Source: Actinomadura citrea | GTDB taxonomy: Bacteria > Actinomycetota > Actinomycetes > Streptosporangiales > Streptosporangiaceae | Assembly (NCBI RefSeq): GCF_013409045.1 | Contig: NZ_JACCBT010000001.1 | Location: forward strand, 6,324,001-6,388,000 | DNA length: 64,000 nt | Direction of reading: 5' to 3' | Shown: in pieces, positions 35,627 through 44,969 of the stretch | Layout: every line of letters starts with the position of its first letter | Position numbering within the stretch: the stretch's first letter is position 1 | Translations under genes and position numbers: made by a program | The notes under the pieces: generated by a model | What the model was told of the DNA's origin: nothing | Databases searched by the model: none | What the model saw: the letters and a program-made list of their open reading frames with translations, nothing else

Positions 35627-37195
35627 ATGAGAATTCGAATGGGGCATCGGGCAGTCGTCGCGAGTGTCTCCGTCTGCGCGGCCCTCGTCGCCGGTTGTGG
35701 CGGGGCGTCGGACTCCAGCGGCAAGGCGCCGCCGAACGTCACGAACGGCGTCGTGTCCATGACCCTCGACGGCCCGGTCAGCAGCTACGACCCGACCCAG
35801 GCGAGCACGTTCCAGGACGCCGTCGCCCTCGCGGCGCTGTACGACACGCTCGTGCACTTCGATCCGTCGGGCAAGCTGGTCCCCGGTCTGTCGGACACGT
35901 GGAAATCCACCCCGAAGACCGCCACCTTCCACCTCCGAAGCGGTGTCACCTGCTCGGACGGCACCTCCCTGACCGGCGCGGTGGTGGCGGCGTCGCTGAA
36001 CCGGCTCTTCGACCCGGCGACCAAGGCGCCCCTCGTACGCCAGGCGATCGGCCCGGGCAACTCGGCGAAGGCGACGTCGACCGGCGACTCGGTGACGATC
36101 ACGCTGGCGAAGCCCTGGTCGGACCTGGTGCCCGGAATGACGGGGCCGTACGCCGGGATCGTCTGCCCGTCCGGCACGAAGAATCCGTCGAGCCTGCGGA
36201 CCACGTCCGCCGGCACGGGCGCCTTCGTCTCCGACTCCCAGGTCACCGGCTCCAGCTACACCGTGACCCGGCGGTCCGGGTACACGTGGGGACCCGCGTA
36301 CGCGGGCCAGGCGGCGGGCGAGCCGCCGAAGAAGCTGGTGCTCAAAGTGGTCGACGACGAGAACACCCGGGCCAACCTGACCTCCACCGGCGAACTCCAG
36401 ATCCCCTCGTTCACCTCCAACGCGTGGGACCGGTTCAGGTCGACCGGCGGGATCACCGTCCGAACGGCGCCGCAGTCCGACACGATGGTCGTCTTCAACG
36501 AGACCGCCGGTCATCCGACCGCCGACCGGAACGTCCGGCTCGCGATCGCCCAGGCCTTGGATCGTTCCGTACTGAACAAGGTGCAGAGCTACGGCTCCGG
36601 CGAGCTGATCTCCAGCCTCGGCCGATCCTCCTACGAGTGCTTCGACGCCGGCTCGAACGCCCTCGTCCCCGAGCACGACGCGGCCGCGGCGGCCGGGGCG
36701 CTCAAGGGCGTGAAGCTCCAGGTCATCGGCACGAACATCCTGGCCGGCGGCGCGGCAAACGACCAGATCATGGCCGCTCTCCAGGCCGCGGGCGCCGCCG
36801 CCACGGTGCGCACGACGGACAACCAGGCGTGGGTGTCGGACCTGTTCAGCGGCAAGAACGACTGGGACGTCACGATCTTCGTGTACGGCAACCGGCTGTC
36901 GAGCTTCCTGCCGGTCGGGCAGTTCTTCGTGCACGACGCGCCGCCGAAGGGGCTCAACCTCGGCGCGACGAGGAACCCGGCCGCGGAGCAGGCGTACGAC
37001 CAGGCCGCGAGCGGGTCGCCCGAGGAGAAGTGCGCCGCGCTGAAGACCTTCCAGCAGTCCCTGCTGCGCAACGTCGACGTCCTGCCGCTGGCCACCGCGC
37101 CGGTGCACGTCGTGTTCGCGGGCGGGACGAGCGGCAGCGTCGTCAACGGGTTCGCGGTGCCGGCCTCGATCCGCGTCGGCAAGGCGAACGGTTGA
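35627..37195 (+). CDS. family 5 (peptide-type) ABC substrate-binding lipoprotein
   Basis: Captures the substrate outside the cell for the permeases that follow. The 522-residue product has a lipoprotein signal (CAALVAGCGG, lipidated Cys near 25) and the SBP_bac_5 fold: DPTQASTFQDAVALAALYDTLVH near the N-terminus, LSDTWKSTPKTATFHLRSGV, ADRNVRLAIAQALDRSVL, and a C-terminal lobe ending VVNGFAVPASIRVG. Family ligands are di- to oligopeptides, nickel or other small molecules; this sequence alone does not choose, but neighbouring peptidase-like genes favour a peptide or amide. The stop overlaps the next start (TGATG). First gene of a nine-gene rightward operon. Confidence 0.93.
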   Translation: MRIRMGHRAVVASVSVCAALVAGCGGASDSSGKAPPNVTNGVVSMTLDGPVSSYDPTQASTFQDAVALAALYDTLVHFDPSGKLVPGLSDTWKSTPKTATFHLRSGVTCSDGTSLTGAVVAASLNRLFDPATKAPLVRQAIGPGNSAKATSTGDSVTITLAKPWSDLVPGMTGPYAGIVCPSGTKNPSSLRTTSAGTGAFVSDSQVTGSSYTVTRRSGYTWGPAYAGQAAGEPPKKLVLKVVDDENTRANLTSTGELQIPSFTSNAWDRFRSTGGITVRTAPQSDTMVVFNETAGHPTADRNVRLAIAQALDRSVLNKVQSYGSGELISSLGRSSYECFDAGSNALVPEHDAAAAAGALKGVKLQVIGTNILAGGAANDQIMAALQAAGAAATVRTTDNQAWVSDLFSGKNDWDVTIFVYGNRLSSFLPVGQFFVHDAPPKGLNLGATRNPAAEQAYDQAASGSPEEKCAALKTFQQSLLRNVDVLPLATAPVHVVFAGGTSGSVVNGFAVPASIRVGKANG

Positions 37196-38205
37196 TGGTG
37201 ACGACCGCCGCCGGCGCATCGGCGGGGAGCCGCGGTCTCGCCCGGCGGGTGGCCGGCTCCCCATGGGCCGGCTACCTCGCCCGGCGCCTCGGCGGAGTCG
37301 CCGCCGTGCTCGCCTTCCTCGTCGTCGTGACGTTCATGATCGTGCGCTTGGTGCCCGGCGATCCGGCCCGGCAGATCGTCGGGCTGACCGCCGGCGAGGA
37401 GGAGGTGCGGCAGGTCCGCGAGCGGCTAGGGCTGACCGAGCCCCTGTGGCGGCAGTTCGGCTCCTACCTCGGCGGACTGGCGCACGGCGACCTCGGCACC
37501 TCCTTCGCCACCGGCCAGCCGGTGTCGTCGATGCTCTCCCAGCGGCTGCCGCTCACGGTCGCGCTGGCGACGAGCGCGCTGGTCGTCGTGCTGATCGTGG
37601 CGATACCGCTGGGCACGGCGGTCGGCGTGGCGCAGCAGCGCGGACGCGCCCGGGCCGCGACGTCGTCGTTCGGGGTCGGCGCCTCGGTCCTCGGCGCCAT
37701 GCCGGAGTACATCGCCGGGACCCTGCTCGTCTTCGTGTTCGCGCTGAAGCTGCGCTGGCTGCCCGTCCAGGGCGGCGCGGGGTTCACCTCGATGATCCTG
37801 CCCTCCCTGTCCATCGCCATCGCGCCGGCGGCGGTGCTCACCCGCCTGGTGCGCAACGAGACCGCGGCGGTGCTGTCGCAGGACTACATCACGATGGCGA
37901 TGAGCAAGCGGCTGTCGAACACGCGGCTGTTCCTGCGGCACGTGGTGCCCAACGTCGTGACCAGCACGCTGACGCTCGGCGGCCTCATCCTCGTCGCGCT
38001 GCTCGGTGGGACGGTCGTCGCCGAGAACGTCTTCAACATGCCCGGCATCGGCGCGGAGATCGTGCGCGCGATCGTGAAGCGCGACTATCCCGAGATCCAG
38101 GGGATCATCCTCGTCCTCGGGCTGGTCGCCGTCCTGATCAACTTGATCGTCGACGTCACGCTGGGCCTGCTCGATCCGCGGGTGCTGACGAGGACACGCT
38201 CATGA
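37195..38205 (+). CDS. peptide-type ABC permease (DppB-like)
   Basis: A 336-residue inner-membrane permease with six helices. N-terminal LARRLGGVAAVLAFLVVVTFMIVRLVPGDPA (part: VTFMIVRLVPGDPA) is the DppB/OppB opening, and the EAA loop toward the ATPase is DYITMAMSKRLSNTRLFLRH followed by VVPNVV. GGTVVAENVFNMPGIG and the C-terminal LLDPRVLTR are also typical. It overlaps the binding-protein stop by one base and the following fused permease-ATPase by four, so the transport genes are tightly coupled. Confidence 0.94.
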   Translation: MVTTAAGASAGSRGLARRVAGSPWAGYLARRLGGVAAVLAFLVVVTFMIVRLVPGDPARQIVGLTAGEEEVRQVRERLGLTEPLWRQFGSYLGGLAHGDLGTSFATGQPVSSMLSQRLPLTVALATSALVVVLIVAIPLGTAVGVAQQRGRARAATSSFGVGASVLGAMPEYIAGTLLVFVFALKLRWLPVQGGAGFTSMILPSLSIAIAPAAVLTRLVRNETAAVLSQDYITMAMSKRLSNTRLFLRHVVPNVVTSTLTLGGLILVALLGGTVVAENVFNMPGIGAEIVRAIVKRDYPEIQGIILVLGLVAVLINLIVDVTLGLLDPRVLTRTRS

Positions 38206-40064
38206 GGCGCACCCGGCTCCCGGCGCCGCTCGTCGCCGGCCTCGTCCTGGCCGCCCTGATCGTGGTGGTCGCCATCGTGGCGCCGATCCTTTGGCGGGCG
38301 CACGCCGACGGGCTGACCGCCGACATCCGCCAGGGGCCCTCCGGCGCGCACTGGCTGGGCACCGACGCGCTCGGACGCGACGTGTTCTGGCGGACCGTGG
38401 TCGCGACGCGGCTGACGATCGAGATGGCGATGGCCGCCACCGCGATCGCCGCGGTGCTCGGCACGCTCCTCGGCGCGGGGATCGCGGCCGCCGGGCCGGC
38501 CGTCCGCGCGGTGGGCGACCGGGTCATCGACCTGCTGCTGTCGTTCCCCCCGATCATCATCGCGCTGACGTTCACCGCGATCCTCTCGCCGGGACGCGCG
38601 TCCGTGGTCGGCGCGCTCGGCCTGGCGTTCTGCCCGCAGTTCGCGCGGCTCACCAACCGGCTCGCGCTGTCGGTGAACGAGCGGGACTACGTCACGGTCG
38701 CGCGCCTGCTGGGCGTCGGCCAGGCCCGCGTCCTGACCCGGCACGTGGTCCCCAACATCGCCGCGCCGCTGCTCGTGCTCATCTCGGTGGGGTTCGCGAC
38801 CAGCGTGCTGACGGTCTCCGGGCTCAGCTTCCTCGGGCTGAGCGTCCAGCCGCCGTCGTACGACTGGGGCAGCCTGCTGGCAAGCGGCCTGCGCAACATC
38901 TACGACAATCCGGGCGAGGCCCTCGGCCCCGCCGTGGCGATCCTGGTCACCGGACTCGCCGCCGGTCTCGTGGGCGACGGCCTCGTCCGTCACCTGGATC
39001 CGCGCGGGACGTCGCGACCGCGGCGGTCCGCGCCGGCGACCGCGCCGCCGCGCCCCGCCCCGTCCGGTCGCGCGGGAGGGGAACCCGCCGCCGCGGCGTC
39101 CGTGCGGGGCCTGTCGGTCCGCAGGCCCGACGGCCGGGAGCTGGTCCACGAGGTCTCGCTGACCGTCGGCGCCGGAGAGATCGTCGGCATCGTCGGCGAG
39201 TCCGGCTCCGGCAAGAGCCTGACCGCGCTCGCCCTCGCGCGGCTGCTGCCTCGCGAGCTGGACTGGTCCGCGGAGCACCTCGGCGTGAACGGCATCGACC
39301 TGGCCGACCCGGGGAAGGCCCCGCCCACGCGGCTGGCCACCGAACTCGGGGTCGTCTTCCAGGACCCGTCGAGCAGCTTCAACCCCGCACTGCGGATCGG
39401 CACCCAGCTCACCGAGGTCCTCCGGGCGCACACCAGGACGCCCCGGCGGCAGGCCGACGCCCTGGCGGTCGCCCGGCTGGTGGAGACGCGGGTGTCCTCG
39501 CCCGAGCTGCGGATGCGCCAGTATCCGCACGAGCTCTCCGGCGGCATGCGGCAGCGCGCGATGATCGCGGCGGCGATGCTGCACGAGCCGAAGCTGATCA
39601 TCGCCGACGAGCCCACCACCGCGCTGGACGTCACCGTGCAGGCCGACGTGCTGCGCCTGCTGAAGCAGATCAACACCGAGCACGGCACGGCGATCCTGCT
39701 CATCTCGCACGACATCGGCGTGGTCTCCGCGCTCTGCGACCGGGTCTGCGTGATGTACGCGGGGCGCGTCGTGGAGGAGGTATCGGTGGAGGACCTTCGC
39801 CGGCGCGACGTACGGCACCCCTACACGCGTGCGCTCCTGGCCGCCTCCCCCGACGCGGCGGCCGACCGGGACGACGTCCGGCTCGTGCCGCTGCCCGGAC
39901 GGGCCCCGTCCGCCGAGGCACGAGGCACAGGCTGCGCCTTCGCCCCCCGTTGCTCGCTCGCGGCCCCCGTCTGCGCCGATGTCGTTCCTCCGCTGGTCGC
40001 CGTCCCCTCGGGCAACGCCGTCGCCTGCCACGCCGAGACACCGGCCACGGAGGTCTGGTCATGA
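38202..40064 (+). CDS. fused peptide ABC permease and ATPase (DppC-DppD)
   Basis: One 620-residue chain joins two normally separate subunits. Residues about 1-265 are a DppC-like permease (PLVAGLVLAALIVVVAIVAP, LGTDALGRDVFWR, EAA loop DYVTVARLLGVGQARVLTRH, ending LVRHLDPRGT). A Pro/Ala/Arg linker (about 266-300) leads to a complete DppD-like ATPase: Walker A GESGSGKS, Q-loop VVFQDPSSSFNP, signature LSGGMRQRAMIAAA, Walker B LIIADEPTTALD, switch LLISHDIGV and the C-terminal oligopeptide-transporter domain with CAFAPRCSLAAPVCADV cysteines. The reading frame is continuous with no stop, so it is a real fusion rather than overlapping genes. Such fusions occur in actinobacteria but are uncommon. Confidence 0.94.
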   Translation: MRRTRLPAPLVAGLVLAALIVVVAIVAPILWRAHADGLTADIRQGPSGAHWLGTDALGRDVFWRTVVATRLTIEMAMAATAIAAVLGTLLGAGIAAAGPAVRAVGDRVIDLLLSFPPIIIALTFTAILSPGRASVVGALGLAFCPQFARLTNRLALSVNERDYVTVARLLGVGQARVLTRHVVPNIAAPLLVLISVGFATSVLTVSGLSFLGLSVQPPSYDWGSLLASGLRNIYDNPGEALGPAVAILVTGLAAGLVGDGLVRHLDPRGTSRPRRSAPATAPPRPAPSGRAGGEPAAAASVRGLSVRRPDGRELVHEVSLTVGAGEIVGIVGESGSGKSLTALALARLLPRELDWSAEHLGVNGIDLADPGKAPPTRLATELGVVFQDPSSSFNPALRIGTQLTEVLRAHTRTPRRQADALAVARLVETRVSSPELRMRQYPHELSGGMRQRAMIAAAMLHEPKLIIADEPTTALDVTVQADVLRLLKQINTEHGTAILLISHDIGVVSALCDRVCVMYAGRVVEEVSVEDLRRRDVRHPYTRALLAASPDAAADRDDVRLVPLPGRAPSAEARGTGCAFAPRCSLAAPVCADVVPPLVAVPSGNAVACHAETPATEVWS

Positions 40065-41086
40065 TGCACATCGACGAACCGGGCGCCATCGTGCTGGGCG
40101 CCGAGGGGGTGTCGGCCGGCTACGGCGTGCGCTCCCGCAACGTCCTGCACGACGTGAGCGTCGCGATCGCCCGCGGCAGCACGATGGGTGTCGTGGGCGA
40201 GTCCGGCTCCGGAAAGTCCACGCTGGCCCGAGTGCTGGTGGGGCAGATCGCCCCGGCGCGGGGGGTGGTCCGCCTTGACGGAACGGACGTCCACCGGCTG
40301 TCGCGCCGGGAGCGCTTCGCGGCCCGCCGGCAGATCCAGCTCGTCCCGCAGGACCCGTACTCCTCGCTGGATCCCCGGATGTCGGTCGGTCGGGCGCTCG
40401 CCGAGGCGATCGCCCCGCGCGGGCGGCTGCGCACCGGCGCGCACCGGGACCGCATCGCCGAACTGCTCGCCTCGGTCGCGCTCGACGCCTCCGCCGCGCG
40501 GCGGCTCCCGCACGAGTTCTCCGGGGGCCAGCGCCAGCGCATCGTCATCGCGCGCGCCCTGGCCGCCGAGCCGCGGGTGATCATCGCCGACGAGGTGACG
40601 TCCTCGCTCGACACCTCGGTGCAGGCCGAGATCCTGGAACTGCTGCTCGACCTGCAGAGACGGCTCGGGCTGACCTACGTCTTCATCACCCACGACCTGG
40701 CGATCGCGCAGTACATGTGCACCGACCTGAGCGTGCTGTACCTCGGGACACTGGTCGAGCAGGGGACGACCGACGTCCTCTCCCGTCCGGGCCACCCCTA
40801 CACCGAACTGCTGCGCGACAGCCGGCCCGATCCCCGCGGCCGGTCGCTGCAGCTGCCGGCCGGCGGGCTCGCGAGCGAGGACGTCGCCGACCCGGCGAAC
40901 CCGCCGTCCGGATGCGTGTTCCACCCGCGGTGCCGGTACGGGCCGCGGGCCCACGGGGACCGGGACCGCTGCGCGGCGGAGCCTCCGATCCTCCGGGACG
41001 TCGCGCCGCACGCGCGCAGGACGGCATGCCATTTCCCCATCGGGCCTGCCGCGCAGAAGCCGGACGAGGGCGGCCGCGGTGAGTGA
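40061..41086 (+). CDS. peptide-type ABC ATPase (DppF-like)
   Basis: Second ATPase of the importer, 341 residues. Walker A GESGSGKST, Q-loop LVPQDPYSSLDPRMSVG, signature FSGGQRQRIVIARA, Walker B VIIADEVTSSLD and switch VFITHDLAIAQYM are intact; the Walker B second acidic pair reads DEVTSSLD as in DppF/OppF. The C-terminal domain has CVFHPRCRYGPRAHGDRDRC cysteines. The ATG overlaps the stop of the fused gene (ATGA). Together with the fused ATPase half it gives the expected two nucleotide-binding domains. Confidence 0.95.
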   Translation: MMHIDEPGAIVLGAEGVSAGYGVRSRNVLHDVSVAIARGSTMGVVGESGSGKSTLARVLVGQIAPARGVVRLDGTDVHRLSRRERFAARRQIQLVPQDPYSSLDPRMSVGRALAEAIAPRGRLRTGAHRDRIAELLASVALDASAARRLPHEFSGGQRQRIVIARALAAEPRVIIADEVTSSLDTSVQAEILELLLDLQRRLGLTYVFITHDLAIAQYMCTDLSVLYLGTLVEQGTTDVLSRPGHPYTELLRDSRPDPRGRSLQLPAGGLASEDVADPANPPSGCVFHPRCRYGPRAHGDRDRCAAEPPILRDVAPHARRTACHFPIGPAAQKPDEGGRGE

Positions 41087-42335
41087 GCCCGTGCCCGCCG
41101 GCCCGGCGGCCTTCCTGATCCGGGACGTGAACCTGATCGACGGGCACGACGGGCGCGGCCGCCCCCGCAGCGCCGTCGTCGTCGACGGCCGGCGGATCGC
41201 GTGGATCGGACCGGCGGAGTCCGCCCCGCCGTTCCCGGCGCACGCCATCCTCGACGGCGCCGGCTGCAGCCTGCTGCCCGGACTCATCAACTCGCACGTT
41301 CACCTGTCCGCGGACGCCGGGCCGGACTTCACCCGGCAGATCGAGTCCGACTCGCTGCCGCTCGCCACGCTGAAGAGCGCGACGACGGCCGCGGCGACCC
41401 TGCGGGCCGGCGTGACCAGCGTCCGCGACTGCGGCGCCGCCGACGGAGTCGTGATCGAGCTGGCCAAGGGGATCGACGACGGCATCGTCCCGGGGCCGCG
41501 CGTCAGGGCCGCCGGGCGAGTGATCACGATGACGGGCGGGCACGGCCACTTCATCGGGCGCGAGGCCGACGGAGTGGACGGGGTGCGGGCGGCGACCCGC
41601 GCCGAGCTCAAGGCGGGCGCCCACTTCATCAAGGCGATGGCGACCGGCGGAGTGCTGACCGCCGGCGTGGACCCCGGGCACACCGCGCTGGTCCGGGAGG
41701 AGCTGGCGGTCGCGGCGCAGGAGGCGCACAACGCGGGACGGCGGATCACCGTGCACGCCATCGGCAACCAGGGGATCAAGAACGCCCTGCGCGCGGGCGT
41801 GGACTCGATCGAGCACGGCATCCGGCTCGACGACGAGGCGCTCGACCTGGCCGTCGCGCGGGGCGCCTACCTCGTGCCGACGCTGCTCGCGGTGGCGTCG
41901 ATCGTAACGGCCGGAACCGGCGCGGGCATGCCGCCCTGGGTGCACGAGAAGGCCGAGCGCGAGGCGGAACGGCACCGCGAGAGCTTCGTCGCGGCGGTCC
42001 GGTCCGGCCTCAGGATCGCGGCCGGCACCGACGCGGGCACCCCGTTCAACCCGCACACGGATCTGGTCCGCGAGCTGGAGCTCATGGTCCGGTACGGGCT
42101 GAGCGCGCCCGAGGTGATCCGCGCGGCCACCCGCAACGCGGCGGAGAACATGGACGTGCTGCACGACACCGGCACGGTGGACGTGGGCAAACTCGCCGAC
42201 CTGGTGCTGGTCGAGGGCGACCCCGCGGCCGACATCGGCGCGCTGGCGCGGATCCGGCTGGTCGTCAAGGACGGCCGGATCGTGCACGGGTGCGCGCGGG
42301 CGGGCGGGGACGCACGGGTGGGTAGGGCCTCATGA
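41079..42335 (+). CDS. amidohydrolase (Xaa-Pro dipeptidase/imidazolonepropionase-like)
   Basis: A 418-residue metal-dependent hydrolase of the amidohydrolase superfamily. The binuclear site residues are visible in order: NSHVHLSADAG (HxH), the metal-bridging lysine in FIKAMATGGVL, VHAIGNQG, SIEHGIRLDD and GTDAGTPFNPH with the catalytic aspartate. This order and the TATGGVLTAG-like segment match the carnosinase-like / Xaa-Pro (prolidase) and imidazolonepropionase-like subgroup, whose tested members often cleave dipeptides with C-terminal proline or other residues. The GTG at 41079 lies inside the DppF gene (eight-base overlap). It probably acts on the imported ligand inside the cell. Confidence 0.88.
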   Translation: MSEPVPAGPAAFLIRDVNLIDGHDGRGRPRSAVVVDGRRIAWIGPAESAPPFPAHAILDGAGCSLLPGLINSHVHLSADAGPDFTRQIESDSLPLATLKSATTAAATLRAGVTSVRDCGAADGVVIELAKGIDDGIVPGPRVRAAGRVITMTGGHGHFIGREADGVDGVRAATRAELKAGAHFIKAMATGGVLTAGVDPGHTALVREELAVAAQEAHNAGRRITVHAIGNQGIKNALRAGVDSIEHGIRLDDEALDLAVARGAYLVPTLLAVASIVTAGTGAGMPPWVHEKAEREAERHRESFVAAVRSGLRIAAGTDAGTPFNPHTDLVRELELMVRYGLSAPEVIRAATRNAAENMDVLHDTGTVDVGKLADLVLVEGDPAADIGALARIRLVVKDGRIVHGCARAGGDARVGRAS

Positions 42336-43618
42336 AGCACGCGATCTCCGAGCCGGCGCTGACGGGCGCGCAGCGGGCGATGCTCGCGGGCCGCCACGGC
42401 GACGGGGCCGCGCTGGCCATGCGGGTGGTCGTCCGGCTCGCTCGCGCGCTCGGCGCCGACCGGCTGATCACGGTCGACTCGGCGCACGTCGACGGCTGCC
42501 TCTTCCACGGGCAGGTGGGGATCGACCTGGTCGAACGGCTGATCTCCGGGGGCGCGCGGGTCGCCGTCCCGACGACGCTCAACGTCGGCTCCCTGGACCT
42601 GCTGCACCCGGGCGTGGTGCGCGGCGACGCCGGCGAGCGTGCGGACGCACGGCGGCTGATGGACGGCTACGTCGCCCTCGGCGCGGAACCCACGTGGACC
42701 TGCGCTCCGTACCAGCTCACGGAGCGGCCGGCGTACGGCCGGCACGTGGCGTGGGCGGAGTCGAACGCCATCGTGTTCGCCAACTCGGTCCTCGGCGCCC
42801 GTACCGACCGCTACGGCGACTTCGCCGACATCTGCGCCGCGGTCACCGGTTTCGCCCCGCGTGTGGGCCTGCACCTGGACGAGAACCGCGCCGGTCAGGA
42901 CCTGTTCGACTGCTCGGGGGTGCCCGCCGGGACGTTCGCGGCGGACGTCGCGTGGGCGGCGCTCGGTCACCTCGTCGGCCGCCGTTCGGGGACCCGGGTC
43001 CCCGTGCTGACCGGGCTGCCCGGCGACGCGGACGAGGACCGGCTGAAGGCGCTCGGCGCCGCGGCGGCCTCGGCCGGGGGCGTCGCCCTGTTCCACGCCG
43101 TCGGCCTGACGCCGGAGGCCCCCGACACCGCGACCGCCTTCCGCGGCCGCGCCGCCGAGCGGCGGTTCGAGGTGACCGCGGCGGACCTGCGCGCGGCGTG
43201 CGGCGAGCTCACCACGGCGCCGGACGGACGGCTCGACGCGATCAGCGTCGGCACGCCGCACTTCTCGGCCGCCGAGTTCCGCGCGCTCGCCGCGCTGCTG
43301 GCCGGCGGGCCGCCGTTCGACGCGGGCATCGAGTTCTGGATCTCGACGAGCCGGGCCGTCCTCGCCGAGGCCGAACGCGTCGGCGACGCCGCGATCTGCC
43401 GTCGCGCCGGAGCGCGGATCCTTGTGGACACCTGCACCTACATCGCTCCGGTCCTGCGGGCGTCGGCGCGTGTGGTGATGACGAACTCCGCCAAGTGGGC
43501 GTGGTACGCGCCGACCAACCTCGGCATCGACGTCGTGTTCGCCTCGCTCGCCGAGTGCGTGCTGTCCGCGCGCGCGGGCCGCGTGGTCCGCGACCCCGCG
43601 CTCTGGGCGGCATCGTGA
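42332..43618 (+). CDS. aconitase X catalytic (large) subunit
   Basis: Large subunit of a two-subunit (type II) aconitase X (DUF521). Bacterial AcnX enzymes with this layout dehydrate cis-3-hydroxy-L-proline to delta-1-pyrroline-2-carboxylate using an iron-sulfur cluster. The 428-residue protein shows ITVDSAHVDGCLFHG, TWTCAPYQL, VAWAESNAIVFANSVLGART followed by DRYGDF, and ILVDTCTYIAPVL then VVMTNSAKWAWYAPTNLGI; cysteines in the CAPYQ and DTCTYI segments are at the positions expected for cluster or substrate binding. The start overlaps the amidohydrolase stop and the stop overlaps the small subunit start. Other hydroxy-acid substrates cannot be excluded. Confidence 0.93.
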   Translation: MKHAISEPALTGAQRAMLAGRHGDGAALAMRVVVRLARALGADRLITVDSAHVDGCLFHGQVGIDLVERLISGGARVAVPTTLNVGSLDLLHPGVVRGDAGERADARRLMDGYVALGAEPTWTCAPYQLTERPAYGRHVAWAESNAIVFANSVLGARTDRYGDFADICAAVTGFAPRVGLHLDENRAGQDLFDCSGVPAGTFAADVAWAALGHLVGRRSGTRVPVLTGLPGDADEDRLKALGAAAASAGGVALFHAVGLTPEAPDTATAFRGRAAERRFEVTAADLRAACGELTTAPDGRLDAISVGTPHFSAAEFRALAALLAGGPPFDAGIEFWISTSRAVLAEAERVGDAAICRRAGARILVDTCTYIAPVLRASARVVMTNSAKWAWYAPTNLGIDVVFASLAECVLSARAGRVVRDPALWAAS

Positions 43619-44043
43619 TCGGGATACCGCTCAGCCCGGGGGTCACGACCGCTCCCCTGCTCCTGCTGGACGAGCCGCTGTCGTTCTGGGGCGGCAGCGA
43701 CGTGGCGACCGGCGAGATCACCGACGCCCGCCATCCGCAGCGCGGGACCTCGGCCGCCGGCCGGGCGCTGGCCTTCGACGGAAGCCGGGGGTCGAGTTCG
43801 AGCTCCACGGTGCTGGCCGAGCAGATCCGGCGCGGTGTGGCGCCGGCGGCCATCCTGCTCCGGCGGCCGGACGCGATCGTGGCGCTCGCGGCGATCGTCG
43901 CCCGTGAGCTCTACGCGATCGAGGTACCGGTCGTCGTGCTGTCCGCCGGCGACTTCGACGCGCTCCCGCGCACGGGCACGGTGACGGTGGCGGCGACGGA
44001 CGAGAGCGCCGAGGTTCGGATCGAGGAGGCGGGACGGCGATGA
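43615..44043 (+). CDS. aconitase X swivel (small) subunit
   Basis: A 142-residue DUF126 protein, the swivelling domain that completes the AcnX active site. It shows ALLLLDEPLSFWGGSD-type opening (here LLLLDEPLSFWGGSDVATG), DARHPQRGTSAAGRAL and the hallmark GSRGSSSSSTVLAEQIRRG, a serine-rich loop that holds the substrate carboxylate in this family. The GTG start overlaps the large-subunit stop (GTGA) and the stop overlaps the OCD-family start (ATGA), so equal expression is expected. Confidence 0.93.
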   Translation: MIGIPLSPGVTTAPLLLLDEPLSFWGGSDVATGEITDARHPQRGTSAAGRALAFDGSRGSSSSSTVLAEQIRRGVAPAAILLRRPDAIVALAAIVARELYAIEVPVVVLSAGDFDALPRTGTVTVAATDESAEVRIEEAGRR

Positions 44044-44969
44044 GCATCGACGGGATCGGCGGGGAGAGGATGCGCGGGCTCGGCGACGCGCGGCACCTGG
44101 TCGACGCGCTGGAGCGGGCGCTTCTCGGCGGCCTCCGGCCGGAGGACGAGCAGGGACGCGTCTCGCGGCCGACGAGCCACGGCGAACTGCTGCTGATGCC
44201 GTCGGAGGCCACCGGCCACGTCGGCGTCAAGGTGCTCGGCCTGGCACCGGGCAATCCGGCCCGGGGACTCCCGACCATCTCCGGGCTGTACCTGCTGATG
44301 GACGCCCGTACGCTCCGGCTGCTCGCCATGATGGACGGCGGTGAGCTCACCCTGCTGCGGACCCCGGCCGTGTCCGCCCTCGCGGCGCGGCACATGGCGT
44401 CCCGGCCGATCCGTTCGGCCGTCGTGTTCGGCAGCGGGCCGCAGGCACGCGCGCACATCGAGACGTTCCACGCGCTGCACGGCCTGCGCGACGTGGTCGT
44501 CGCCGGACGCGACCCCGAGCGGACCGAGCGGCTGGTCCGCCGCTGCGCCGACGACGGCCTGCGCGCCCGCACCGGCTCGGCGCACGACGTGCGCGAGGCC
44601 GACATCGTGATCTGCTGCACCAGCGCCCGCGAACCGCTGTTCGCGGCGGATCTCCTGGCCCCGGGGACCTTGGTCGTCGCGGTCGGCTCGCACCACCCCG
44701 ACGCCCGTGAGCTGGGCGACGACGTCATGGAGGCGGCGCAGGTCGTGGTCGAGTCGCGGACGGTGGCCACGACCGAGGCGGGCGACGTGGTCCAGGCGCT
44801 CGGCCACGGGGCGATCGCGGAGACCGACCTGATCGAGCTGTCGGGCCTCGTACGCGGCGGGGCCGTCGTGGAGGACGCGAGACCGCGGGTGTTCAAGAGC
44901 GTCGGCATGGCCTGGGAGGACCTGGCCGTGGCGGTCGCGGTGCACGAGCGCTATATGGCGTCGCGATGA
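44040..44969 (+). CDS. ornithine cyclodeaminase-family protein, likely delta-1-pyrroline-2-carboxylate reductase
   Basis: A 309-residue NAD(P)-dependent enzyme of the OCD/mu-crystallin family. Visible are VSRPTSHGELLLMPSEATGHVGVKVLG (in parts: GELLLMPSEATGHVGVKVLG), TPAVSALAARHMA, the cofactor motif VVFGSGPQARAHIE, IVICCTSAREPLF and the C-terminal ELSGLVRG. Within the family, members encoded beside AcnX reduce delta-1-pyrroline-2-carboxylate to L-proline, the step following cis-3-hydroxyproline dehydration; this gives the functional call here. Alternatives are alanine dehydrogenase or true ornithine cyclodeaminase. It is coupled by ATGA overlaps on both sides. Confidence 0.85.
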   Translation: MSIDGIGGERMRGLGDARHLVDALERALLGGLRPEDEQGRVSRPTSHGELLLMPSEATGHVGVKVLGLAPGNPARGLPTISGLYLLMDARTLRLLAMMDGGELTLLRTPAVSALAARHMASRPIRSAVVFGSGPQARAHIETFHALHGLRDVVVAGRDPERTERLVRRCADDGLRARTGSAHDVREADIVICCTSAREPLFAADLLAPGTLVVAVGSHHPDARELGDDVMEAAQVVVESRTVATTEAGDVVQALGHGAIAETDLIELSGLVRGGAVVEDARPRVFKSVGMAWEDLAVAVAVHERYMASR

